DNA of 64,000 nt, taken from Viridothelium virens. Lineage: Eukaryota > Ascomycota > Dothideomycetes > Trypetheliales > Trypetheliaceae. The position numbers were made by a program, and so were the translations under genes. Under the pieces are notes generated by a model. That model had not been told where the DNA came from, did not search any database, and saw only the letters and a program-made list of their open reading frames with translations. The stretch spans positions 62,001 through 126,000 of the forward strand of contig ML991803.1 in assembly GCA_010094025.1 (NCBI GenBank), written 5' to 3'. Shown here piece after piece: positions 55,779 to 64,000 of this stretch (the first letter of the stretch is position 1; each line of letters opens with the position of its first letter).

Positions 55779-57569
55779 TTATAAGAAAGTCATGAGAGTG
55801 CTCAGCATCTCCTTGACGCTTTGAGCCTCTTCATCATCTTCTTCCATTCCATCGACCTGCTCCTGTAACGTCTTTTTCACGTCTTGTAGCGCTTCATCCC
55901 TCTCCGCCAGAAGCGTCACAATGCGCTGTCTCGCGCCATCATCCTCCGCCACCAACCACGCCAGCACTACATCCACAGTCTGCAAACAATATAACCCTGC
56001 ATCCAATCTCCGACTCAACCACTCATCCGACCTATCCTGCTTCTCCTCTCTACTCAACCCCCTCCCCTCCTCCTCAATCTTCCTCTCCACACGCCCCACC
56101 TTCCCCGCAAACTCCCTCCGCAACTCCACCAGCCTCCCCACCTTCTCCCACTCCCGCTCCACAAACTTCGCCAACACCCGTATCCGCGCCGCGCTCTCCC
56201 CCGGCAAACACCTCAAGAGACTTGCGAAGACTCCCAACAGATGCTCCAGCCCGCTCGCATCCAGCCCCCCCTTCCGCTGCTGCTTCATAAACACCCCAAA
56301 CACCGTCTTCAGCCCCGCCGCCCCAACCAGCCGCTCGCACACCGGCGTCGCAGCGGCCGGCGCGCCCCCCAGCGCGTGGTCGAGCAGGCGCAGGGCGCGG
56401 GAGCGGGTGGGCCGCGGCGCGTCACGCAGCATGATGAGCAGGAGCTCGATGCCCTCGGCGTCGAGGAAGAGGGGTTTTGCGAGTGGGGAGTCGAGGAGGC
56501 AGGTTAGGGCGTCGAAGAGGTTCGAGACGTATTCTTCTTCGTCGGAGTCCTTTGGTGGGTCCTGGCGGCGGTAGGGCGCGAGGAGTTGGAGGAGGGTGTC
56601 GATGCCGTTGGTGGGGGCTTGCAGGTTTGTGAGGAAGGCGGTGCGGTTGTCTGGGGATGTTTGGAGGAGGATGGCGAGGAGCTCGGCGGTATATTGGGTG
56701 TTTTGAGTTATGGTCGGGGAGGGTGTTGAGGAGAGCCGCGAGAGGAGGAGTTGGAGGATGGAGGTTTTGGTGCCGATCTGGGTTGCTAATGCGGAATTGG
56801 AAGCAAGGTTTTCGAGGACGCTGAGCGAGTGGTAGACGCCGCTTCGGTCGGCTTCGTTGGCCTCATCGAAACGTGAGAAGTTGGAAATGAGTAGACTGAG
56901 GAGGTCTGCGTCCAGCATAGCGTTGACCACTGCATCCCATTGTGTCTGCTCCGCTTGGACGTCTTCATCTGTGAGCTCCGAAATTATTTCGATTGCGTCG
57001 ATTGCGATATCTGTATTTTCGTGGGAGAGCAAAGATACCAGAGAATTTACGCAACCTAATTTTGCAAACTCCTCGTATAGCTCGGGGTGTTCTGACAGAA
57101 TTGATAGAGCCTTCACAGATGCATCCAGATCTGCTTCTGAACCCATGAATTTCTGAGGATCATCTTCGAACTTCGACCGCAGCTCTGCATTTTTAGATAT
57201 TCTCTTCTCGAAGTTCAGACCCAGCTTTCGCACCCATGCCTTGTCAATCTTCTCGGGAACGTAGGACTCTTGATCGTACTCATCCAAGTAGTCTAAGGCT
57301 TCCTTCGACTCTTTATTGACGCCTCCGCCGAAGAACCTTCCCTCCTCATCGTCTTCTGGTTCCGGCTCATCATCTTCTGGCGGTCGAGCTACACCGTATT
57401 CTTCATCGTCTCCCTCCTCGACGGTTGCGTGGAGCTCTCCATTAGTATCACCATTAGGCTTTACTCTTGAGGATTTGTAGAGCTGCTGTGGATCGCCTGA
57501 ACTGTCAAATTTGCGTTTGGAGGCGGTGGAACTTCCGGAGCTCTTGAACAATTCGTCGATGCTTGTCAT
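55779..57569 (-). CDS. CTNNBL1: Beta-catenin-like protein 1 (CTNNBL1) homologue
   Basis: This is a nuclear armadillo-like helical-repeat protein. In animals CTNNBL1 associates with the Prp19/CDC5L spliceosome complex. The gene is intronless and encodes 596 residues, near the usual family length. The N-terminus has a basic cluster (ASKRKFD) and a long acidic stretch (PPEDDEPEPEDDEEGRFFGGG). The domain begins at LDYLDEYDQ and continues with the family-typical SEHPELYEEFAKLGCVNSLVSLLSHENTDIAIDAIEIISELTD (given only as a pointer; residues about 158-200). Further helical repeats run to about residue 530. A charged C-terminal helix follows, with QEQVDGMEEDDEEA near the end. It is divergent from the F-box gene across 194 bp. 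Its middle carries composition locus E, and protein variability there (Gly/Ala/Arg-rich) follows base composition. Confidence 0.93.
   Translation of the reverse strand: MTSIDELFKSSGSSTASKRKFDSSGDPQQLYKSSRVKPNGDTNGELHATVEEGDDEEYGVARPPEDDEPEPEDDEEGRFFGGGVNKESKEALDYLDEYDQESYVPEKIDKAWVRKLGLNFEKRISKNAELRSKFEDDPQKFMGSEADLDASVKALSILSEHPELYEEFAKLGCVNSLVSLLSHENTDIAIDAIEIISELTDEDVQAEQTQWDAVVNAMLDADLLSLLISNFSRFDEANEADRSGVYHSLSVLENLASNSALATQIGTKTSILQLLLSRLSSTPSPTITQNTQYTAELLAILLQTSPDNRTAFLTNLQAPTNGIDTLLQLLAPYRRQDPPKDSDEEEYVSNLFDALTCLLDSPLAKPLFLDAEGIELLLIMLRDAPRPTRSRALRLLDHALGGAPAAATPVCERLVGAAGLKTVFGVFMKQQRKGGLDASGLEHLLGVFASLLRCLPGESAARIRVLAKFVEREWEKVGRLVELRREFAGKVGRVERKIEEEGRGLSREEKQDRSDEWLSRRLDAGLYCLQTVDVVLAWLVAEDDGARQRIVTLLAERDEALQDVKKTLQEQVDGMEEDDEEAQSVKEMLSTLMTFL
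55900..56790. other. C-rich to G-rich strand-composition switch (locus E)
   Basis: The plus strand is C-rich over 55900-56340 (56041-56100: 35 C, 1 G) and G-rich over 56345-56790 (56581-56640: 31 G, 6 C). It is inside a minus-strand gene yet shows the same left-right order as in plus-strand genes. Confidence 0.75.
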
Positions 57570-57763
57570 GGCGTGCGGAAAGGTTGACAGAGCTTCAGGT
57601 CTGTAGGTTGTTGAGGTGTGACAGGGTCTCGCACACTACACGCGCTGCGCGTTGCCTCGAACGTATAGGAACAGCGCAATGTAAAAACAACTTCAATCTC
57701 AGACAAGGCAATATCCAACAGAGCTTCTGAAATTAGCTAATTGACATCTTTTTCGGCAACGCT

Positions 57764-59608
57764 ATGGCTAGCCAAGATGTAGATACTCTACAGCAGCGCG
57801 GCAAAAAGCTCTACCGCGACGCACAATATGCAGAGGCTCTTGACGCGTTTACAAAGGTTGTTCTTTATTCTCCAAGCTCAATATCTGGCCTTTTCTAATG
57901 ATGTTCAGGCCATTACAAGATGTCCTATGCCGAAGGCAAGTCTATTCGATAATCGAGCCGCAACATACGAAAGGCTTGGTGAATTGCAGAGCGCGCTACG
58001 CGATGCGCAAACCACGATTCGACGCCACAGAAAGGATATAACAGTAAGTATTGGAAATTTTCCCACTCCTCTAAGGCCGGTTCCTGAAGTTATCTTTCCT
58101 TTCATAGGGTTACCTACGGGCTGGTAGAGTCCTCCAGAAGATGGACGATCCAGAAATGGCACTTAAAATCTACAGCTACGGCCTGGGAAAGGTATCCATC
58201 AGCAACTCCGATGACTACAAATTACTATCCTCTGTCCATGGCAAGCTTTCTCGTCAACTTTCTCCCCCCAAAGCTCACGATCCTTTTACCCTCCTCCCCG
58301 TGGAAGTTGCCGAAATGATTCTCCACCATCTACGTTTCGAGCAGATTGTCCGCTGTCTGAGGGTCTCCAGACCCTGGAACGCGTTTTTAGTGTCGAGGCC
58401 ATATCTCTGGACTCATTTAGACCTCTCAAGAGCGAAGCGACATGTCCCCATCAGTTTCGTGTCTCACTCCTTACAAAGGTCAAAAACGCGGCTAACCCAT
58501 GCTACTCTCCATCGTTTGGGTGATCGGGATTTAAAAGCGATGGAGATGATTAGCAGGATTTGTCGCAATCTGGACACACTCGAAATTCTCAGCAGCGCTA
58601 GCTTAGGGGGCTCTTCGACATCGCTCATGTCGCTGAATGCTCTGACTGTCAAAAACCTTGTCATAGGCAAGGGCGCCGAAGTCACACTCGACACCGTATG
58701 TGGCATCCTCAACAGCTGCACATCACTTTCAAAGGCAGAATTCGAGTTTGTTGTCTCGCGAGGGTGGCAGGCAGACTGGAAAATTCCACTACCCAATTTG
58801 AGGCAGCTAAAGATGGTCGGCGGCCAACCACAAGTTTTGGGTGCATCTGTCTTGAACATGAGCACCTTGATGACTCGCATCACTAATATCGAAACGCTGA
58901 CCCTCAACAAGTGGAGCATGCATACGGCGTTCGGGTTCATTTCATTCGCATCTTTGCACAAGCTAAAATCGCTGGATCTCCTCGACTTTCGCATGGCTGT
59001 CACTTTGGATGACCTTCCTCCTTCGCTCACAGTTCTACGTGCCAACAATGGGGGGTCTGTCAATCCTAGTCTGAACACCAATACGAACGGCTCACCTCCA
59101 CTCCCGTTACTGACTGAATTGCAATGGAGTGACACCGACCATGTTCACACGTTCCTTCGCAATATTGCTGGGGGCCGCCAGCTTCAAAAATTGACAATGA
59201 ACAACTCATGTTACACTGCTAAAGAGTTGTCAAAGGTTTTGAATAGCAGTCGGCTTGGGGAGGAGTTGAGAGAGCTGAACTTATCGCATTCAGACTTCGA
59301 TGATGATCTGACAATTTTTGTCACTGGTATGATACAAGGTCAATCGATGATGAGTGACCCACCATGTTAATATGCTCACAGGGAAATTTCCGCTTCTCCG
59401 CCGTCTCGATCTCTCACATACGCTAATCACAGGAGTCGGAATAAAGACGCTTGTGCAGGGGCTGAAGTCACTTGAGTATCTCGCAGTCAACCAGTGTACG
59501 AACTTGAGCTCAGATGCTGTAGATTGGGCAGCTAAGCAGGGCATTCAAGTCGATCATCGATCACAAGACAAATTGTTGTCTGGTAGGAAAGTTCGCCTCG
59601 ACTACTAA
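57764..59608 (+). CDS. pof3: F-box protein with TPR and leucine-rich repeats, Pof3-like
   Basis: This is a predicted substrate receptor of an SCF ubiquitin ligase. Exons are 57764-57856, 57909-58043, 58108-59326 and 59382-59608, with GT-AG introns of 52, 64 and 55 bp, giving 557 residues. The N-terminal 110 residues form TPR units (RGKKLYRDAQYAEALDAFTK, FDNRAATYERLGELQSALRDA, AGRVLQKMDDPEMALKIY). An F-box follows at about 135-180 (LLPVEVAEMILHHLRFEQIVRCLRVSRPW). The C-terminal 370 residues are leucine-rich-repeat-like, ending LRRLDLSHTLITGVGIKTL. This TPR, F-box, LRR order matches fission yeast Pof3, which guards genome integrity at chromatin. The match is by architecture, so the symbol is tentative. 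All exon phases fit. Confidence 0.86.
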
Positions 59609-60292
59609 GACTCTCATTGAAGGCTCCCGGCTTTTGTAGAGCTGGGAAAACTCATAACCGCGCTGCAGTGAGATTTACTGACCAAATGGGTCCCAGTTCT
59701 AGCAGTTTAGTAGGAGAACGTAAGTTGAGAAGTGCCGTCATCCTGTTTGTATCCTGCATGAACGGGGCAATCTACGGTGAGATTTTGAACTATCCACTAG
59801 CTCCAATCTCACCAAGCCCTATTGGTTTCGGCGCAAAATCTCTTTCGAGTCTCGCTGCAGTACCTCCCGAATATGAAGGAAGCTGAAATTTCGATTGCTT
59901 CCTTGTTACCGAAGAAACATGCTCAACAGGAACGCGAATGGCGGCAAGAAAATTGGCTATGCAAGCTATCTTCTTTTGTTGGGTTTGGAAAATGGCTCAT
60001 AAAATAAACAAAACCATGTATTTAGGGCCGATACGGCTCTGAGCTTGCAGCAATGATCCAAACACGAAAGGTATAGTGCGTTCCTCTCGAGAAATCATAA
60101 TCCCCCTTTGACTATGCAGCCCAAGACATTCGTAGCTAGTTGTCTTTCCAAATAGACAGATTCTCACCGTATCTCCAAAGATCTTACATATCTAGAAATC
60201 TCGAAGCCAGCGAGCTTCCTTGTTTGCCCATAGTTACTCCTAAACGCCTTTACCGTCGTTTGAGATGTCGATTGAATCATCCTATATCGTAA
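59609..60292. other. Convergent intergenic 0.7 kb
   Basis: This is the 3' flank of the F-box gene and of wc-2. Short plus-strand frames (59617-60007) follow the F-box gene without any domain. Nothing was recognised. Confidence 0.5.
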
Positions 60293-61978
60293 TCACCCGC
60301 TACTTCCCGTACTCTGGCCTACAGGAAGGGATGCAGGGAGGCCTTGGTGTCCGGGAGTTCCTCCTTGGGGTCCCGCCGGCACGCCTTGGCGTTTCTTTTC
60401 TTTCTTTGCCCATCGTACTGGATATGTCAATCAGCATGGATATTCTCAATTGATGCTCAACCAGGCAAAGAGGTTTGGATGCAAGAAGAGAGCAAATTCG
60501 GGAAAGACTCACATCCACAAGCATTGCACAATGTCTTCGGCCCTGCCGGTCCTTTTCTCCACTCCGGACTGTCGAGTGTCCCGCAGTCAGTACAGACATA
60601 CTCATCCGTAACCTTGACCTTCTTTTTCTTCTCCCCTGCACCTATTCCATTACCTTTGTCCCTATCGGCCAAGATTACAATGCCAGCATCGCCTTTGATC
60701 AGTGCTGGCGATGTATCACCCGTCGAAATACCTTGTGACCGTTCACCGTCCCGGTACCGCAGTCCCGTCAGCATCTCAATGGTCTCGATGTGCGTTGCAC
60801 CTTCATACCGAGCCATTTTGTCATTGATGCTATCAGGTTTACTTGCAGCCAACGCCTCGTCCAGGTTCTGTCGCGTCAGCGCATTGGACGCAGCGCCGGG
60901 CTTTGCAGGTGGAGGCATGCCTCCATAGGCGCTTGCCGAAGGTGTGACTGAAGATTGGTTGGTCCCATCACCCAACGTGACGGGGTTCTGGCCATTCTCC
61001 ACACTGCCTAAACGGAGTGTTCCATCGACAGGACTTTCTGAGGGGGTCATGGAAGATTGTTGACCTTCAGTTCGCTGCTTCCAATACCGTTCTTGTGCTT
61101 CTGTCTCTTCGGCTTCCTCGCGTTTGAGTTCGGAGATGCGCTTTGTGAGGCGCTCATTTTCGATCTTGTGTTCGAGGAAGGAGTCTAGGAGAGCGGCGTT
61201 CTTGGTTGGGTAGGGACGGGCCATGAGAAAGAAACCGCGACAGAACCCAGCGCTGTTAGGGCTGGGGCCGAACTGGATGGCTTCGGAGGAGAGATGTGGA
61301 TGGCCGTGGGACTCAAAGATGGTGTACGTGTCGTCTGCTTTGCGAAAGCGATAGAAGAAGCGAAGAGGATTGCCAGAAGCGATTGACTCGTTGAATTCCC
61401 GCACGAAAATACCGCTATCATCTGGATGTATGAACTCACCAATGAATTTGCCTTGAATTTGTGAAGGATCATGGCCAGTCAGGAATTTGCAGGAAGGTGA
61501 GACATAGAGAATGCGCCCGTCTGGTGTAAGAATATGGAGGAAATCTTTGAGCTCTTCGAGTACACGTTGTGACCAGTTCCTCCGTTTTGTGAATTCTGTT
61601 AAGGTGCTCCCACTTGATTGGTTTGGCTGGATGCCAAATCCGGTAGGCAACGGGCCTGCGCCTGCCGCATTCATGGCTCCACTGTCTTGTTGTTGTAGTC
61701 CATATGCTGCTTCACTAGGCTCTATGGAGGGTTGCGTTTGTTGTGATGTAGCTGGAGGAAAGGACGTAGCGTCAGCTCCCGGTGGAAGAGAGAAGTCAAG
61801 GTCCATGGCCATCATGTCGCCCATATTGAGTCCATTGAGCATGTTGGGATCTTGCTCCAGCATGCCGGACATGGTGTCCACATTATCCATCTGTGGGAGA
61901 CGTCAGTCATTCACTTGGTCCGATCCGACTGCTACGCACCTCGGATGGCAACGTTCCTCCATTTTGGTACGAGGACAT
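60293..61978 (-). CDS. wc-2: White collar 2, GATA/PAS light-response and clock factor
   Basis: WC-2 (LreB in Aspergillus) pairs with the photoreceptor WC-1 to form the white-collar complex, which drives blue-light genes and the circadian clock. Exons are 61940-61978, 60513-61890 and 60293-60417, with GT-AG introns of 49 and 95 bp, giving 513 residues (Neurospora 530). The first exon supplies only [14 protein letters not shown] single PAS domain lies at about 115-235 ([41 protein letters not shown]). A coiled, Glu-rich helix follows ([28 protein letters not shown]; about 240-270, too long to be a chance helix). The GATA zinc finger uses Cys446, Cys449, Cys468 and Cys471 (Cx2Cx18Cx2C). It is completed across the last intron by [12 protein letters not shown]. 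It is divergent from RAD50 across 423 bp. Confidence 0.95.
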
Positions 61979-62401
61979 CGAAGCCCGGTGTGGCGTGACA
62001 CCACATGCGTGAGTCTACCAAGCGAACGTGAGAGGTGGGCAAGGCAAAGAGCGAATCAGAAGGTATGGTAAGGCCTGCATCGATATCGCGAGTGGTGGTG
62101 ATCGCTCTTCAATGTTGGCCTACCCGGCTCCTACAACTCTTACCTTGATTGGTCAGACCTAAATGGATATCACGTGAATTCGCGTCGACGTTGATACCTG
62201 TGGATGAGTGGCACGACTAGGTTTTACATCACCGCGAATCTCCAGGCTTCCACGGCTTCCTCTCACTACTACCTACCTAACCATGCTTCACCTTCGCTAC
62301 GATAGCATAAATACCCTTTCCTCCACGCCTTTGGTCTGGCAGCTTCTGAGGATTTTTTGCCCGAACTCAGTCATACCACTGAATGTTACAAGGTTGCCAA
62401 G
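61979..62401. promoter_or_regulatory. Shared upstream region of wc-2 and RAD50
   Basis: 423 bp separate the two divergent starts. A CGATATCG palindrome lies near 62080-62087 and a TCACGTGA palindrome near 62172-62179; binding factors are unknown. An upstream plus-strand frame beginning near 62284 precedes the RAD50 start. Confidence 0.5.
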
Positions 62402-64000
62402 ATGTAAGTATTACCTTAGATGAATACGTGACCTGACTTCGATGGCTGATATTGAATAGGTGTAAGTTCTGCTCGTCTACTTTCACTCAAAGTACGCGAC
62501 ATCTGACTGATGCTACGTAGCGAAGATAGATAAGCTATCAATCAGAGGAGTCCGCTCGTTCGACCCCGAAGTCGAATCAATTATCCAGTTCTACAGTCCA
62601 CTCACCCTCATTGTAGGATATAATGGGGCTGGTAAGACTACGATCATTGAGTGCCTCAAGTATGCAACCATAGGAGATTTGCCAGCCAAAAGCAAGACCG
62701 GTGGCGCCTTCATTCATGACCCGGACCTCTGTCACCAGAGAGAAGTGCTTGCTCAGGTGAAGCTATCTTTTAGAGGGACCAATGGAGCTCGAATGGTAGT
62801 GACACGAAGTCTCCAGCTCACCGTGAAAAAGACCGCACGGAACCAGAAAAAATTGGATGGCACTCTGCTTACGTCCAGAGATGGGGAGCGAACCGTCATC
62901 TCTTCACGTGCTGTGGAGCTTGACGCCGTCATGCCGCGATACATTGGCGCCTCTAGAGCCATACTGGATTCAGTGATCTTCTGTCACCAAGACGACAGTC
63001 TGTGGCCCATGAGTGAGCCTATTCATCTCAAGCAACGCTTCGACGATATCTTCGAAGCGTCAAAGTACACCCTAGCAATCGATAATATCAAAGTCCTACG
63101 GAAGAACTACAATGAGGAACTTGCAAAATATAAGATTATTGAACAGCAAGCAAAAGAGGATAAAGTCAAGGGCGAACGGGCAGAGAAGCGTTCGGAAGAA
63201 TTAGACCAGGAAATGCAAGTGCTCCGCACTCAAGCTCACGATTTGGGCGATCGTGTCAAGGAGGCAACAGTCAAATCGGAGGGAGCATGGACCCGTGCTG
63301 CTCAATTTGAGAAGACTGTTGCGGAGCTTGAAGGCAAGCGCATCGAAGAGCGCGCTAAACGCGACAACGTGAATCGTTTGCAGCGCAACCTGAAGCAGCT
63401 TGACCATACGGATGAAGAACTACAAGACATGCTTGAGCAATACGAGGAGAGAGTGCGGACGCTGCAAGACGATCGCCAAACGAAGACCCAACATTACAGC
63501 GAGTTGCTAAAAGAGATCGAGACTCAGCGGAAGCACCAAGGCGAAAAGCAGAAGGAAATCGGGACCCACGAAGCACGGAAGCAGCAATTTGAACGCCAAG
63601 TCGAAAACCGAGAGAATCTGATCAAAGAAACTGCTCATCGTCACAATATTCGAGGTTTCGATCTCGATGTTACTGACAGCCAGATCAAAGACTTCATGGA
63701 GCGTATCAACAAAATGGCTCGCGACCAAAACGGGGCCCTCGAACGCGCTCGGCGAGAAACCCAAGAGGAACTTCAGAAAGCCCAGGCCACGCTTAGCCGA
63801 CATAACGAACAGAAGTCTGCTCTGAACCAGAGCAGAGAAAACGCCAGAATCCAGATTGCAGCCAACGATCGCAAGATCTCTGGCTTGCAATCTCAGCTAG
63901 ATAAAATCGAAGTCGATGAAGGCGGTAAGGTTGTTCTAGAGTCCAGCATCCAAGACGTAGAGAAACTTCTGAGAAAAGCCAAAGACGATTTTGCAGGGGC
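62402..64000 (+). CDS. RAD50: RAD50 DNA-repair ATPase (3' end outside window)
   Basis: Rad50 is the SMC-like ATPase of the Mre11-Rad50-Nbs1/Xrs2 complex, acting at DNA breaks and telomeres. The frame from 62521 is open to the window edge, about 494 residues of roughly 1300. The conserved start M-S-K-I-D-K-L-S-I-R-G-V-R-S-F can only be formed by joining 62402-62403 (AT), 62460-62461 (GT) and 62521 onward (CGAAG...). This needs two GT-AG introns of 56 and 59 bp. Walker A is GYNGAGKTT (residues 34-42) and the Q-loop is FCHQDDSLWPM. The zone from about residue 195 is the start of the long coiled coil (rich in Glu, Lys, Gln and Arg). An alternative with one 117-bp intron would add an unrelated N-terminal extension from an ATG near 62284. 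I judge the split-ATG model better. Confidence 0.93.

Noticed and set aside
1-64000. Secondary-metabolite or plant-wall-degradation gene cluster
   Set aside because: No backbone synthase is present, and the GH74, CBM1 and LAD genes are separated by unrelated housekeeping genes.

Overview
The window is nuclear DNA of a filamentous ascomycete (Pezizomycotina). The evidence is the short GT-AG introns of about 45-65 bp in most genes and a set of fungus-restricted genes: the sepH septation kinase, the white-collar light factor wc-2, L-arabinitol 4-dehydrogenase, Ice2, a Zn2Cys6 factor, a CBM1 protein and GPI-anchored wall proteins. Secreted GH74 xyloglucanase, the CBM1 protein and arabinitol dehydrogenase suggest a plant-biomass saprotroph or plant associate. 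Leotiomycetes or Dothideomycetes would fit, but I cannot place the class from the sequence alone. I see no rRNA, convincing tRNA, CRISPR array or intact mobile element.

Layout: 1-9.5 kb holds sepH (cut by the left edge), a short-chain dehydrogenase, ICE2, a MYG1-family nuclease and a small GPI-anchored cysteine protein. 9.9-16 kb holds a mitochondrial Aco2-type aconitase, a CBM1 protein and an APH-fold kinase-like protein. 16.4-20.8 kb holds the most interesting locus, a TPR-CHAT protease gene head-to-head with a gasdermin-like gene across only 232 bp. 22-29 kb holds a PHO84-type phosphate transporter with a PHO box upstream, the GH74 enzyme and a GPI-anchored Cu-only superoxide dismutase. 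31-43 kb holds a giant repeat-rich wall protein, a PAF-acetylhydrolase-like lipase, an unknown conserved-looking protein and L-arabinitol 4-dehydrogenase. 44-64 kb is mostly housekeeping: RPB2, a Zn2Cys6 factor, cyclophilin cyp6, CTNNBL1, a pof3-like F-box protein, wc-2, and RAD50 running off the right edge.

How genes relate: the CHAT and gasdermin-like pair looks like a self-contained regulated cell-death module, in which the protease would clip the pore-former. GH74, CBM1 and LAD belong to plant polysaccharide breakdown and pentose catabolism but are not clustered. cyp6 and CTNNBL1 (both spliceosome-linked) are convergent neighbours. CTNNBL1 with pof3-like, wc-2 with RAD50, and LAD with RPB2 are divergent pairs.

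Two structural signals stand out beyond the gene list. The RAD50 start codon appears to be split by two introns around a 2-nt exon. Five separate loci show a C-rich-to-G-rich switch on the plus strand, always in the same left-right order whatever the gene orientation.
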